Assembly (NCBI GenBank): GCA_005784505.1
Contig: VCAZ01000001.1
Span: forward strand, 5,068,097-5,132,096
Direction: 5' to 3'
DNA length: 64,000 nt
Source: Bagarius yarrelli
Lineage: Eukaryota > Chordata > Actinopteri > Siluriformes > Sisoridae
The notes beneath the pieces were generated by a model. That model ran no database searches. It had not been told where the DNA came from and worked only from the letters and a program-made list of their open reading frames with translations. Made by a program: the position numbers and the translations under genes. Numbering within the stretch: position 1 is the first letter of the stretch; every line of letters starts with the position of its first letter. Below, piece by piece: positions 32,131-44,510 of the stretch.

Positions 32131-35100
32131 ACACAGTTCTGTTGGAACCCTGCTAAAACTGCAAAATATGATTTTATGATAAGGTAATGTTTTATATTTT
32201 TTATTTAGATAATTTTACTATTTAATCATGTATCTCTTATTTATTAGTGCAAACAATTAATTTAAATCAATGCTGACAAACAGTTGATGACAGGGTCAAG
32301 GCTTTAGATCGCCTTTGTAGATCAGTAAAGTTCAAGGAAAAAGTCTGTATACAGCTTTAAACTGCTATCATCTCAGATGGGCCTTTCAACTATAAGTGAC
32401 CTTAAACTAGTCAGGTTAGATACAGTACAGGACCCGTTTCCACAGAATGAGTACTTATTGATGATCTTTCTGTTCCTCAAAGTTAGAACAAATGTCTGGT
32501 ACTCGTTGAAAAAGGTAGGAGTTATGACCTTTATGCTCATTGTGGACTTCAAAAGGTTTTCTGATCCTAAAGGAAGGCGTCTCTCATGGTTGGTATATTT
32601 TCATGACGTCACTGAGTTTCAAGCTTTTATCACACATTTTCTTATACTTCTCCATATGCAGAAATCCTCCAAAAAAACATTGATGAAACAGTAGATTGTG
32701 CATACAGCAAGGTCAAGGCAGCAAGTAGACTGGTCCAAAGTCTTTAAGACATCTATTTAAACTGACTAACCCTGTCAAAGGCTTAGGAGTAAAATGCATT
32801 AATCTGGCATGGCATGATCAAAGAAGCTGAAAGTATCATGTGGCGTTAGTTGACGGGAGGCTCACACATGCGGGCAAATCTGGATAAGGGTGAGACATTG
32901 CAGGAAAAAGATAAGAGACTTAGAGTGGAAGCACGTGTTAAATAGAAGAAATTACCCTCTCATGACACAGCCGAAAAACAGAAATCAGTAGCACAACCTA
33001 TAGGCAAAGGTTAAACCTTTAAAAGCATGCCACTTGTACTGTGATAAGTGATTATTATATATTTTTGTAAGAATTATACTTTATTAAAGAGTTAAGCCAT
33101 TAAAACATCAGGGTTATGAAGAATCTATAAGTTATACTGGCAAATGGGATGGGAAGTTCGGCACATTTTACCGACTCTGACCTTTAATTCTCATTTAGCA
33201 AAATTTTAATAATTTTATTCATATTAGCAAAATATAATTAAAATGTTAAGTTTTTCCCTACCTAACACATCTAGGAATTGCTTTAACCTTGATCACACTA
33301 CAAACAATACAAAACTATAAAGCTATAAGAAACAGAAAGAATTAACAAATTGTTTATCTGGGTCTTATCTAAGTCTATGATTAGCTGACATCACCTCTTA
33401 TCTGACAAGGGTTTTTGGTTTGAGTCGTTCGTTCATCACTTGACAACCCAATATGCTTAACCAATGCAGCTTGAGCCGGAAAGAGAAAGCGCATGCATGA
33501 CTGAACGAATCACTCTCCGAGACGACTCGTTCTTCTCGATTCAGTATAATGCAGTATAAGACTTTGTTTTGGGATGCCAGTATATTTGCTGGCACCAGAA
33601 ACACATACACACAAACATTCACACATAGGGTCAAAGTTTAAAGTTAGACAAGCTACTCCGCCAATCATAATAAGAGGAAAAGAAGAAACCCAGAGAACAC
33701 CCATGTGCTGCCTAATATTATGCATACAAGTTCTATCACTATAAGAATGTTTTTAAATTAATCCATACATGCTGTAGTGAGTATGGTGATAATATATAAT
33801 TCTAAAATGGGGGCCAATAGTTCTGGAGTTAAATGTAATATTTTTCTGAATAAAACATTTTAAGTACAGATAAGCACAAAAAATATATTTATGTATAAAG
33901 AACAGTATATATAGCATATAAAAAGCATCTTATTAATCATTATTCATTTGAGAAGATGTTTTTTTGAGATCGTGACTAACTTCTAATGATACCAATGATT
34001 TTTTTTAATGTTTAATTCTACACAAATAAACTAGTGTAACAATGCTGTGTCTAGTGGTAGTATTTGTCATAATCTTGGCACAGTCAACAGTCCGACATGA
34101 CAGTGCAGAAGTGATTGTAGAGAGTCCTATAATGCAAATTCCATAGACGCTTAGCATATTTGTGAAGATGTGTGTTTGCAATTACAGTGTCTGGACACAT
34201 GCCGTTCTGTTCACTCTGGGTTACATTTATTTTTTATGCGTGGGGACACAGTCAAAGGCCGAGCTGATCAGAGTGCCTTGATCCTCAGACACTAGAGACA
34301 GTGCTGGGCTCTTTCTAACCAGTCCAAGGAACACTTCAAAGAGAGCCATTAATGACTAACAGTAAAGGGAAGCATGTCCTGTTTCCATATATTGTGATCT
34401 TCGTTTTGAGAAATGGCTAACAGTAGTGAGCGTGGGGGGAAAGAGAGAAAGAAAGAGCAGAGAAGGCACATCTGTGGCACATTTGGCTCTCCCGCGCATT
34501 TACCAGTAAAGCCAAAGCAAATGTACATGTGCTATCATATACATGTCACATACAAGTGCTATCATATATACATAATGCTCATATATACAGCATGATAGGG
34601 TTGCATCTTTTGTCCAGTATTTTTCTGTTATTAGTCATCTTTAAACAGTGGATTGTCAGGTTATTACTTTTGCCCTGTGAAGGTCACAGGTCATAAAATA
34701 TTTAGTGCACCATGGTTTTAAAGGTTCTAAATTATATTTGCTGTACCCAATCCTTTTTACAATGGCTCTGATCGATTTCTCTTTTTTCAGCCTGAAAATA
34801 TCCTCTTGCCTCTCTGGTCTTTATGCTTCTTTTTTTTTTTTTAAAGAACAAATGCAGACTTTACTGAGATCTTATATACATCTAAGAAAAACATACAACC
34901 TTCCCCTGTCCCAAATGTTGGAGGAACTTTGAATTTGTGAGTGAGGAGGACTGCAAACCAGGGAAAGAACGTGACAGAGTGAGCAAAGTGGTTAGAAATG
35001 TGAGCTGTTGAGTTTCCTCAGCAAGCAGTCCAGTTGCTGATTCAGCAGTAGTGATTCACGCTCCACTGGGAATCTGCACTGCTTTGCATGGCTGCAGAGC

Positions 35101-35170
35101 ACAAAAGCCAGATACACATACACACCACAGCTGATATAGGTGCACAACATCCACTGCAAAACTTTTTTTT
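32131..35170. other. Non-coding stretch
   Basis: No gene is supported. A 105-codon open frame at 32377-32694 matches nothing I know. A segment near 33420-33545 carries several GAACGA/TCGTTC motifs in both orientations and may be an old DNA-transposon piece. The 34250-34400 block is GC-richer. Confidence 0.55.
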
Positions 35171-35174
35171 TTTA

Positions 35175-35605
35175 TACTAAAGAAATTATACTGCAAAAAC
35201 ATTATACTGCCTAAAATTATACTGTAAAAAAATGTAAACTGCAAAAAAATATACTGCAAAAAAAAATACTGAAAAAAATACTGCAAAATTATAATGCAGA
35301 AAATTATACTGCAGAAATTATACTGCAAAAAATATACTGCAAAAAATATATATACTGCAAAAAAATGTACTGCAGAAATTATACTGCAAAAAATTATACT
35401 GCAGAAATTATACTGCAAAAAATTATACTGGAAAAATAAACTGCAAAAAATATACAGCAAAAACATACTGCAAAAAATTATATTGCAAAAGATTATACTG
35501 CAAAAATATACTGCAAATTATGCCTGCAGATATGCATACATACCACAGCTGACTCCAAAAATTATGCTGCAAAAAAATTATACTTCCTAAAATTTTAAAA
35601 TTATT
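35175..35605. repeat. AT-rich minisatellite with unit near TATACTGCAAAAAAT
   Basis: About two dozen imperfect copies of a 13-17-bp unit built on (T)ATACTGCA followed by an A run, sometimes AAATTA. The block CAGATATGCATACATACCACAGCTG-like sequence near 35526-35552 partly echoes 35110-35140. Open frames on both strands (LQYNFCS or KIILQK repeats) are artefacts of the repeat. Confidence 0.9.
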
Positions 35606-35782
35606 CACTGCAAATCTTCACTGCAGCAATAAATGCGACATGTTATTTGCCATTTCACATATTACATGTCTATTGCTAGTTAAACGTATAGCTTTTGCAG
35701 TGGAATATGTTGCAAAAAATATTTTAAAAATAATAAAACAGACCTTGTTTTGTCATATAACCTTCTTTATAACCATTTACAC

Positions 35783-35966
35783 CAGGGGTGGGCAATCTCG
35801 GTCCTGGAGGGCTGATGTCCTGCAGAGTTTAGCTTCAACGCTAATCAAACACACCTGAACCATCTTGCTAAGTATACTTGAAACTTACAGGTAGGTGTGT
35901 TGAAGCTAGTTGGAGCTAAACTCTGCAGGACACCGACCCTCCAGGACCGAGATTGCCCCCCCCCCA
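35783..35966. mobile_element. hAT-type MITE with 8-bp target-site duplication
   Basis: A palindromic 184-bp element. Its left arm begins CAGGGGTGGGCAATCTCGG and runs through GTCCTGCAGAGTTTAGCT; its right arm is the imperfect inverse over about 70 bp. It is flanked by ATTTACAC (35775-35782 and 35967-35974), the 8-bp duplication typical of hAT elements, as is the CAGGGGTG terminus. It has no coding capacity. This palindrome resembles one common in fish genomes. Confidence 0.85.
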
Positions 35967-36234
35967 ATTTACACCAATGCTGTTTCATGTGTGTTAATTC
36001 AGTGCACAGATCAGATCCAGCTAACCAGTATTTTTGATTAAATGATTATTCCATTGGTACTGTGACATGGGACACATTTTTTTAAATAAATATTTAGTCT
36101 TACTCTTAATCCTATATTAACCTCCATGCTTTCTGGAGAGGCTTTTCATGAGATTATGGCGAGTGAGTAAATTTAACATCTAGCCACAATAATATTTGTG
36201 AGTAAACTCAGGTACTGATGTTAAATGAGAAATT

Positions 36235-36490
36235 CTGGAGTGACGTGTTCAGTGGTGTTGAGGTCAGACCTCAGTGCAGGACCAATTAAGTTCTTCCACG
36301 CCAACCATAGCACACTTTATGAATCTCAAGGGTTTAGGGTTTTTTTTGCACAGAGGTATTTTCATGCTGGAACTGAGTTTGGGCCTGTTAGTTCGAGGTA
36401 GACAAGGTAGACAGGAAGATTCTAGACAAAAGTTGTGGCACCAGGTTGGAAAGAGACACACTAGATTGGGTGTCCACAAATATTTCACAC
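36235..36490 (-). mobile_element. Tc1-like transposase fragment
   Basis: The minus strand encodes, near its 3' end here, VGVEELNW, matching the GVEELxWP segment before the catalytic block of fish Tc1-like transposases. The + strand text (TTCTTCCACGCCAACCATAG, TTTTGCACAGAGGTATTTTCATGCTGG) follows the known nucleotide pattern of those elements. The reading frame is broken and most of the element is missing. Confidence 0.65.
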
Positions 36491-37202
36491 TTACTTACTG
36501 TAAACCTTCTCTAATAATAAGATGGTATGTTTGTTCAAAATGTGACCTTTTGCTGACAAGGGTTGTATGAGTCATATACTGAGAGGAGAATTCCAGCTAA
36601 TTTTTATTAGGTCATAAAATGTTTTACGGTTCCTGTTGTTCCTGTTATTATTCAGATTGTTTCATTCTGTGTCTTTTTTTGGAGTTTATACAATTGTCAG
36701 GAAAAAAACCCACTATTTTTATTTGTGTTTGTCAAAAGTTAAAAACAGATAATGTGCTAAAACAAATCGGTTTTGGTAACATATTTACCCTATAAGACAG
36801 CCATGTTTAAGTCATACTATGTAACAGTGATAAAAAAGATATTTTTGCAAATGCTTTATTGCATGTAAAATTACTTACTAAGTTCTACAGAGCTGTTTTA
36901 GAAATCGCAGTGCATACCATTCCGATCAGTCAGTAAAATGTGAGCCTATGGCTGAAGCTTTGCAGATTTATCATAGTCTGCAAGACAAGCAGTTCAGTCC
37001 AGACCTCCGGGCCCTAAAGAGTAAGAACATTGACAATAAGACACAGTTTCATTTGTCAGAGAAGTGTGCAGAAGCACATATTATAGTCTCTTTGTAGCCT
37101 GCAGCTAAAGACACAGATACACACACATTTCTCACTCTGGAGCTCTAATCATATTTAGGATTGCTGCAGACACACAAGAGTGACTGGGAGTAAGTAAAAA
37201 GA

Positions 37203-37207
<5 letters not shown>

Positions 37208-37254
<47 letters not shown>

Positions 37255-37256
37255 GA
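37208..37256. repeat. (GA)n microsatellite
   Basis: Near-pure GA repeat with two AAA interruptions at the right end. Confidence 0.95.
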
Positions 37257-37259
37257 GCT

Positions 37260-38215
37260 GATTGTATCAGCTCAGCATGTCTTGGCATCAATTCTCCCAC
37301 TGAAGGCACTGGAGGAGGATCGAGTGCAGGTGTTATTATGGTGTCAGAGGCGGTAGCTGGAGTGCATGTGCTTATGAGGGTGTGTGAGTGTGCAGTAGTG
37401 GGTGCAACCTTCTTCCTCATCTTTTTTTAATTTTGCAGCCATTTTCTCTTTCCCTCTGCTTCAACTTTTTTTCTCTTCTAAGCTCATTGTTGTTTCTCTT
37501 ACATGACCAAGCAAGTCTAGTTTGGCCAGCAGCACATCTCTTTTTTAGCCAGTTAATGTTTTAGAACTCCACACCTTTTTTTAACAATTATTTTTTTTCA
37601 CAAAAACTCTGTCGTGTCAGTAAAGACTGCTACGTGAGTCCTCAAAGTTAAGTTCAGAAGTCAGAGCAGTTCAGCTTAGCAAGTTATCACATGTCCCTTT
37701 TCGCCCCTCCTCCACCATCAGCTTTGGTGCAGCCTCGAGTGCTGTAAAGCCTGGAGCTCTGGAGCTCATCCAAGCCCAATACACAGATGTGTAAATCTTA
37801 AAACAGAGATATAGATCCCTGACAGTGCTGTATCATATTAGTCTCATGCTGTAGGCTTTCGATAGAGTGGCTTGCATGGTGTGGCTTGCATGATACATCT
37901 TTTAAAAAAAATACTAATTACCAGTATGTGTTTCCTTTCGCACCAAAATGGGCAAAGTGGTCCAGTGAGTGGAGAGGAGTTCATGGAAAACATAAAAGAG
38001 TAGCGCAGTGGCACAAATAAACTAACCACACAATTAGAGCTAAGCTGTTGGTTTCCTCTCAGTTAAACAAACAGAGAAATCGGCAGTGGAGCACAGATTC
38101 TTGATTCCTTTTCTTCAGAGTTTACATGGTAAGTTAAACCTCCTTCCACCTCTTGGATTGCTTCCTTTACAATAACACAAACGAAGCCAAGCAGCAGCAG
38201 AGTGTGCCCAATACT
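37260..38215. other. Non-coding stretch
   Basis: No gene; moderate GC content with short open frames only. Confidence 0.5.
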
Positions 38216-38216
38216 G

Positions 38217-38239
38217 TCTCTCTTTCTTTCTCTCTCTCT

Positions 38240-38279
<40 letters not shown>

Positions 38280-38280
38280 A
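38217..38280. repeat. (TC)n microsatellite
   Basis: TC repeat with scattered TTTC units, about 1 kb from the (GA)n tract, so the two could pair as an inverted repeat. Confidence 0.95.
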
Positions 38281-38475
38281 ACACTTTGTCTCTTTGGAAA
38301 CCTACTAAAAAATCTCCTGCACCTCATTTCTCTGCACAGACTCCTCAGAGAGCAATGTATGTTAAGCCTAACCCACAAATAGTTCTTCACATTAGGTGCG
38401 AGATGTGGCCAGGACATTTCTGAGAAATTCCTTTGTTTCTACATCCTACAAATGGTTTCAAATTATTCCTCAAAC

Positions 38476-38482
<7 letters not shown>

Positions 38483-38523
<41 letters not shown>
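38483..38523. repeat. (TA)n microsatellite
   Basis: Pure TA run. Confidence 0.95.
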
Positions 38524-39439
38524 CAACTTACAGTTCCCAAAGACAAAAGCTTTGGTCTAAAGTAAGAAGGAGGACTTCCATTCTGTGTAACCGAAAAGTA
38601 GGACACAAGTACAGAAGCCAAGATTACATCCTTATTACATTTATCCTGTCAAGCACTAATTATAGACATAACATATATAATTATATACATATATAACTGT
38701 AAAAAGGCTTAAAACCAACTAAAAATAGCAGAAAGGACTCTGGAGTATATACCCAGAGGACAATTCTTTCAAATACACTTCTGTAAAATTCTTGAAAATA
38801 ATTGCTGCTAATAATTAAAGTCCGTCAGTTGACTGACATTAGTTTATAAAACTTATCCTATTGATTTATATTAACCATTAAAATATGCTATTATTAATAT
38901 AGCATGTACTTGACAATTTAGACTTTATTGGCAAGCAATACTTTTTTGTAATATTAACAGAAATAATAAAATATTTCACAGTGTGCTGTGGTGGGTTACG
39001 GTGGTTACAGCTCTATAAAAGGCTCTATAAAATAAGGATGAGCATCTCAGCACAACATCTTTTCCTTCAGACCAACCTACACACCAGTAAACAATATTTC
39101 TTAATTTCCTCAGCTCACTATGAAAGCCAGAAGGTTATTAGAAGAACATCCACACTGTTCTTCATGCAGCTCAAAACATGGTTATTGCACATCTGCCCAG
39201 CTCAGATTTGTTAATTCTTCCACTCAGAAGTCTTTTTTTTAACAGGAGACAGGCAATGCTCTCATCCTCCACACAGGTGAACTGCTTTTTCCTCTGTGTT
39301 TAAAAAAAGACAAAGCTTTAGTTGTTCATCCACTCAAAGCAGATGAATACAAATATAGAACAGATTCCCAGTTCTCTATGTGGTCATCTGTGGTTTAAGA
39401 GAAAAGAATTCATTACTTAAGATACTTTTACAGCTTAAC

Positions 39440-40340
39440 TTTTAGTTTTCAGCCAGTCCTTGGTGGATGTACTATGTTTTGGTCATTGTCATGTTGCAGG
39501 GTCCAGTTCCGCTTTAGCTATAACTTTTTTACAGATGGTCTGAAATGTTCCTCAAGCACCCTCTGATACACAGTAGAATTCATGGTGGATTGTATGATGG
39601 TGAGCTGGCCAGACGCTGCTGGAGCAAAGCATCCCCAAGCCAGGACACTTCCACCTCTACGTTACACAGTTGGTATGAGGTTCTCTGGAATGCTGTATTT
39701 GGTTTACGCCAAACATGTCCTCTGTTGCAAAGTCCAAATAATTCAATTTTAGAATTATCTGTCCAAAAAACATCATTTCTGAAGTCCTGGTCTTTGTCTA
39801 CACTCTCCTTTGGCAGACTTCAGTCTGGCCTTGCACACCTCCCATGAATGTTAAACTTGTGTAGTCTTTTTCTGAGTCATGCACTTTAACATCAACAAAA
39901 GCAAGAGCTTGCTGTAGGTCCCGTGATGACACTTTAGGGTTTTTGGTGACTCATTTTAGCATCTTGGGGAGGGCCAGACCTGGGCATGTTGTCAGTTGTT
40001 TTGAATGTCCTCCACTTTTAGACTCTTTTGCGGACAGTGGAATGGCTGATTTCATTTTTTGAGATCTTTTTAAATCCCTTTCCAAACTCATAAGGTGCTA
40101 CAATCTTCTTTCTGAAGGCCTCAAACAGCTCTTTTAATCTCACCATGGTGTTCACTATCACTTCAACAGTCAAGAGCACAACAAACGAAATGTCTGAGGT
40201 TTAAATCGGGTTAGCCTCCTTCAAAAAGCTGAGTTACAATATTCTAATCACGTGTACCTGTTGTGATACACCTGTGTGTGATTTTAGCCATTTTAAGGGG
40301 GAATAAATGTTGGGATGTCCTAATTTATTCCTCATCAGGA
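39440..40340 (-). mobile_element. Tc1-like DNA transposon remnant
   Basis: Read on the minus strand, the sequence encodes broken pieces of a Tc1-like transposase in the right order: an N-terminal start near 40146 (MVRLKELFEAF-like), a first helix-turn-helix piece about 40090, a KxKVSSRxLQ-like piece about 39930, and the DDE region including SKIELFG, RGHVWRKPNTAF and a QQRLASS-like turn (39780-39590). It ends in QDNDQN-like coding near 39480, where the element breaks off. Frameshifts and stops are many, so it is dead. The exact ends are uncertain. Confidence 0.8.
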
Positions 40341-40399
40341 ATTGTTCTTTTACAGAAAGTTTTTAAGACTTTTCTTTAATTTTAATTGTTTAGTTATAT

Positions 40400-40460
40400 T
40401 AATTGAACCCCAACCTTCTAATTAGCAGTCCAACACCTTAACCACTACGCTACCACTTTC
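40400..40460 (+). mobile_element. SINE-like family 1 tail fragment
   Basis: ATTGAACCCCAACCTTCTAA followed by TTAGCAGTCCAACACCTTAACCACTACGC matches the 3' end of the copies at 18545 and 41845. Confidence 0.6.
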
Positions 40461-40534
40461 TCTACTGATTAGATGGACATCAGCTGCTGTTATTGTTGTA
40501 TATGCTATAGTAACAAGAATATAATTAAAAATTT

Positions 40535-40820
40535 GGACGTGGTTAGCACTGTCGCCTTACAGCAAGAAAGTCCCAGGTTTGAATCCCCAGCAGGGGTCTT
40601 TTTTTGTGCATGTACTTCCTGTGTTTGTGTGGGTTTACTCCGGGTACTCTGGTTTTCTCCATCGGCCGGAACCATGTATGTTAGGTTGATGTGTGATTAT
40701 AAATTGCCTATAGGAGTGAGTGTGAGTGTGTGGTTGTTTGTCTGTATGTTGTCCAGTCTGTACCCCTGCCTTTCACCCAATGACAGCTGGTATAGGTTCC
40801 AGCAGATCCCTAGCTAGAAA
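40535..40820 (+). mobile_element. tRNA-headed fish SINE, near full length
   Basis: The head carries a tRNA-like A box (GTGGTTAGCACTGTCGCC) and B box (GGTTTGAATCC). The body follows: GTGTTTGTGTGGGTTTACTC, a CTCTGGTTTTCTCC segment, ATGTATGTTAGGTTGATG, GTGAGTGTGAGTGTGTGG, then the tail GACAGCTGGTATAGGTTCCAG. Same family as the interrupted copy at 23040. The overlapping 114-codon open frame is a read-through of the SINE. Confidence 0.8.
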
Positions 40821-41844
40821 ATGTATTGCAACAGCGAAACAAGCTTCGGACCTTCAGCAATAATACATGTAACTATTAGTTGATATAAAACCAGACAGAG
40901 TTGTTTAATAAATTTTGTTGAATTGATGTGTATTCCAAGAAAGTAGGGGAAATATGCTGTCCCCAGTCACTGTAAATATATATGCATTATATAACTGTTA
41001 ACTTATCTTACAACTCAAATAACAACCAACTTCAAGCCAATTATATTTGAGTTTAGACTAAACAGACTTCGGTTATAGCAAAGGCAAAACTATTGTGAGA
41101 CAAAAGAAGCCCAAATGTAACCATATGTAAAGCTTGTGTGGGATTTTAATTGTAGGCTGGGTAGAAATGACCCAGCTGTACGTTCTGGTCCATATCATGC
41201 CTGAGATGCGGTCTCCTTGTTAATGTTAAAGTGTAATTCACATTCCAAAGTGCTAAAAGGTAGAAGTGGTATATGTGGGTTGGCATTGGGTCTTCACTTA
41301 TTTGCTATTTGGGAGTGTCCTGCAGTGATTAGAGGAGAAACGAAAGAACATGAGTTCATCAGGTGATTAAGCAGGTGAGTGCAATCACACAGGTGAGTAA
41401 TTTCCAGTTTTTACTTCCAACAGTGCCTAACAAAACACATCGCTTTATCTGTTTTTGTCACAGCGTAACATCATGGCTCCCTTTCTTTATAGCCATCAAA
41501 TGTCTCTCAACAAACACTGTTGTGTTCTTGTTTGCTGGACTTTTTTTTTGTCTGTTTCTACTCTCTTTAAGCAGTATTTACCACAAAATAGGCTGTTATT
41601 TCTGTGATTGGTGATGTAACCTAGCCATTTGTTTATTTCTGTACATTTTCCAGGGTTTTGATGTTGTCCTTTTGTTCCAATTCCTATTTTCGTCTTTACT
41701 ATAAATTTTTTAGATGGCCTCCACTCCTTTTTTAAGTAACTATAAAGTTACTCATTCCCTGTCATCTGTTTACATCGTTAAACATCACCTACATTTGCAT
41801 CCAACCCTAAGAGTCTGGGTTGTGACTTGTCCTTACAAATGTCC

Positions 41845-42020
41845 TTACGGCATTTGGCAGACGCCCTTATCCAGAGCGGCTTATATTTACCTCATTTATA
41901 CAACTGAGCAATTGAGGATTAAGGGCTTTGCTCAGGGGCCCAGCTTGGTGGAGCTAGGAATCAAAGCCACAATCTTTGGGTTGGTAGTCCAACACCTTCA
42001 CAATGAGCCACCACTTCCGA
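41845..42020 (+). mobile_element. Interspersed repeat, SINE-like family 1
   Basis: Contains GGCATTTGGCAGACGCCCTT, ATCCAGAGCGGCTTATATTT, GGGCTTTGCTCAGGGGCCC and AGTCCAACACCTTCACAATG, as in the copy at 18545. It is followed at 42020-42075 by a CACGATAAAAATATTCAGTA segment that may be a fragment of family 2. Confidence 0.8.
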
Positions 42021-42904
42021 TACATCAGTGTGACAATATACATCACGATAAAAATATTCAGTATTGTTACACAATTTAAGATACCGCTTTCCACAAACTC
42101 TCTTTGAAATGTCCCACAACTAAACATCATTAAATATCATAAAAACTATGCACCTGTATTTGTGTATAATTTAAAACCAAAATAATGATAACTGCAGATT
42201 AATAATGCTACCTTTAAGTCTAACCCCAAAGAATACATGCTGTAGTTTTTAGTAAAGTCAAATGTCTCTATAAAATTAAACTATGGCAAATATATAACTT
42301 TGCAGGTACATTTGCTAATACATTTGCAAATACATAAACTGGCACATTTTATGTACTTTCTTTGTCCATCTATGTTTTTCTAAGATTTAAAGATGCACAC
42401 TTTCTCTCTGAAGATGTTTTTCAAGAGGTGGAAAGAGGAGTAAACAGGGTAGAAGGAGGGACAGTTTTCTCCCGCCAACTCCCAAGCTCCACCCTTCATT
42501 CTCAGCCACACCACCCTGTACAAACCACTGCTTACACTGCCCCCTATTGGCAGAGAGGGCACACAAGAAACTTTGCCACAACAACAAACAAGTCCAGACA
42601 AGCCCTAATGTGTGCCTGAATGATGTGTGGTGTGTTTAATTTATGTGAAATGTTGTGCTTGGGTTTAATAATACACATTAAAATACAGGAAATCATTTAT
42701 TTCTTTCCAAATCATTAATATTTATATTTATTTTTGCAGTTTTATTATGTTCAATCTGAGGATATGGTGTATTTCTGATGTACAACTTGCTTCTTAATGT
42801 CTGTAATGAACTTAGAAAAACAAGCCAAGACACTAGTTCAAGGGGCATTATTGGAGGTATTACTGGGGGTATTTTTAAGCAGATAGGACTGTTAGATCAC
42901 TATC

Positions 42905-43035
42905 AAGGAAGGCTAAGACTGCAGGGCCCATGAACTAGGCCCTTAACCCTCAACTGCTCAGTTGCATAATACAGATAAATAATTGTCGGTCTGAATAAAG
43001 TCGTCTGATGTAATGCTGTAAATGTAAACATATAG
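42905..43035 (-). mobile_element. SINE-like family 1, eroded copy
   Basis: The + strand reads CTAGGCCCTTAACCCTCAAC, TGCTCAGTTGCATAATACAG, then AAGTCGTCTGATGTAATGC, the reverse order of the family. The head is missing. Confidence 0.65.
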
Positions 43036-43314
43036 TAGTAATTTGTAGTCATTATCATTGTTAATCTTAAGTGTCCGACCATGTAACTGTAACTGATTAA
43101 TCCTAAATTCAATAGTTAAGTAGAAATTGTTAAATATAAATAATGTCGACCTGAATCAATCTTAATATACTTGAGGGGGGAAAAGTGTGTTTAGTATAAT
43201 ACAAAACATTACAAAGGTAGATTTTTGATACAGGTAAAGTCTTCCTGGATCTAGTTGTTTGGGTGAAAAGGTCAGGAAGTAAAAGCTTTAAATAAATAAA
43301 CATGATACAAGATC

Positions 43315-43462
43315 AAGTTCAGGAAGCTTTATTGGTCATTTCAACCGTATATAGCAGATGCAGTACACAGTGAAATAAAACTTTTCTGCAGGACCCCACG
43401 GTGCTACACAAAACAACACAGAATTACACAAACAACAAAGAGCCACTTAACAGAAGAAAAAG
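43315..43462 (+). repeat. Interspersed repeat family 3, copy 1
   Basis: AGGAAGCTTTATTGGTCATT is followed by a GGACCCCACGGTGCTACA segment and AAACAACAAAGAGCCACTT. It shares the last two blocks with 45755-46000. Family not identified. Confidence 0.65.
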
Positions 43463-44159
43463 ATGATGCTGTCTATATATAATTATTATAAATATAATAT
43501 ATTGATATTAATAAATATATTCTGAGGGTTTTTTTTTTAAATTTTGGATAGAATCCTTGACTAAAAGTTTGAAAACACAGACAGGAAGTCTGTGCCAAGA
43601 TGCCAAGTGTAGAGTAGTGAAAAGCGAGTAGACTGTTTGTAACTCGGAGTATCTGCACAGGAATGTTCTTTCTCAAATGTTTCAAAAGATTAAAATAGCT
43701 CTGTACAAAATGTGCACCCAGACTGGCTGTTGTTCTTTCTTCTGTTTGTTTTCTTTTGTGTCGAAAATGTTCTGTGTTAAACGGCAGTGCTGTTGATCAC
43801 CCCTTAAAAAAGTAGCAAATATCATTGCCGAACTGTAAATGATGTCTATGTGAACACTGGAAAAAAAACCAAAAAAAAAAACGCTTGCATTTTTCTCCTG
43901 TGTGGAATATCACAAGTACTAGATTTCATCTCACAACCTTTCTTTAATGTCTTGATGGAAGCCATGTGTGTTTTTCCGATTTAGATTCCTTAACCCTCGC
44001 CTCTCTGGACTGAAGCATGTTTGAAAAAAGTACAACATAGATGAATGTTAGCACATTTGAGTGATACAGTTCAGAAACTTTGCCTTCATGGATTGCTTCC
44101 AAGTCTGGTGTAACATTAGTAGCTTATTGCTATCATTTTGAGTGACAGACTATTTTGGA

Positions 44160-44510
44160 GAAAACTGCTCTGCTGATGAAGGATAGAGGTAAGAGAGAGG
44201 GCCTGCACTTTCTCCTCATGGAACAATGAAAAGCTCCACCCGTCTGCGGAGGAAAAGAAGGACCCTCCCTTATCTTACTGGTTTTAGCAGGTCAAAATAC
44301 TGCGGCCCTCCCTATCCTCCACCAAGCACAGTCATGCCATGCACAGGCTAAATATCCCAATTGCACAGAAAAGCTACTTAGGCACCCAGAGACTGTGCAG
44401 GGCAGGGCAGCAGCCTAGGGTAGACCGCGGTTATACACCTCTGACGCCTCTGTCATCCGGATTATAGGAATGCTGCTAGGTCAGTCGGTGGGGGTGTATA
44501 TTTAAGTGTA
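44160..44510. other. GC-richer island without a gene
   Basis: Base composition rises clearly against the flanks. No open frame of note on either strand, no repeat recognised. A conserved regulatory element or an untranslated exon is possible. Confidence 0.3.

Noticed and set aside
32377..32694. 105-codon + strand frame
   Set aside because: No recognisable motif or promoter, and flanked by repeats; within the range expected by chance.
35175..35605. CRISPR-like array
   Set aside because: Units are contiguous and variable with no spacers, in a vertebrate genome; it is a minisatellite.
35056..35608. 136-, 98- and 61-codon frames
   Set aside because: Read-through of the ATACTGCA minisatellite.
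37208..38280. (GA)n and (TC)n tracts as one functional inverted repeat
   Set aside because: They are complementary only because both are simple repeats; the 1-kb separation and lack of other matching flanks argue against a single element.
39545..39847. 100-codon + strand frame
   Set aside because: Antisense to the Tc1-like transposase remnant.
40473..40817. 114-codon + strand frame
   Set aside because: Runs through a tRNA-headed SINE.
41714..42079. 121-codon + strand frame
   Set aside because: Largely a translation of the SINE-like family 1 copy.
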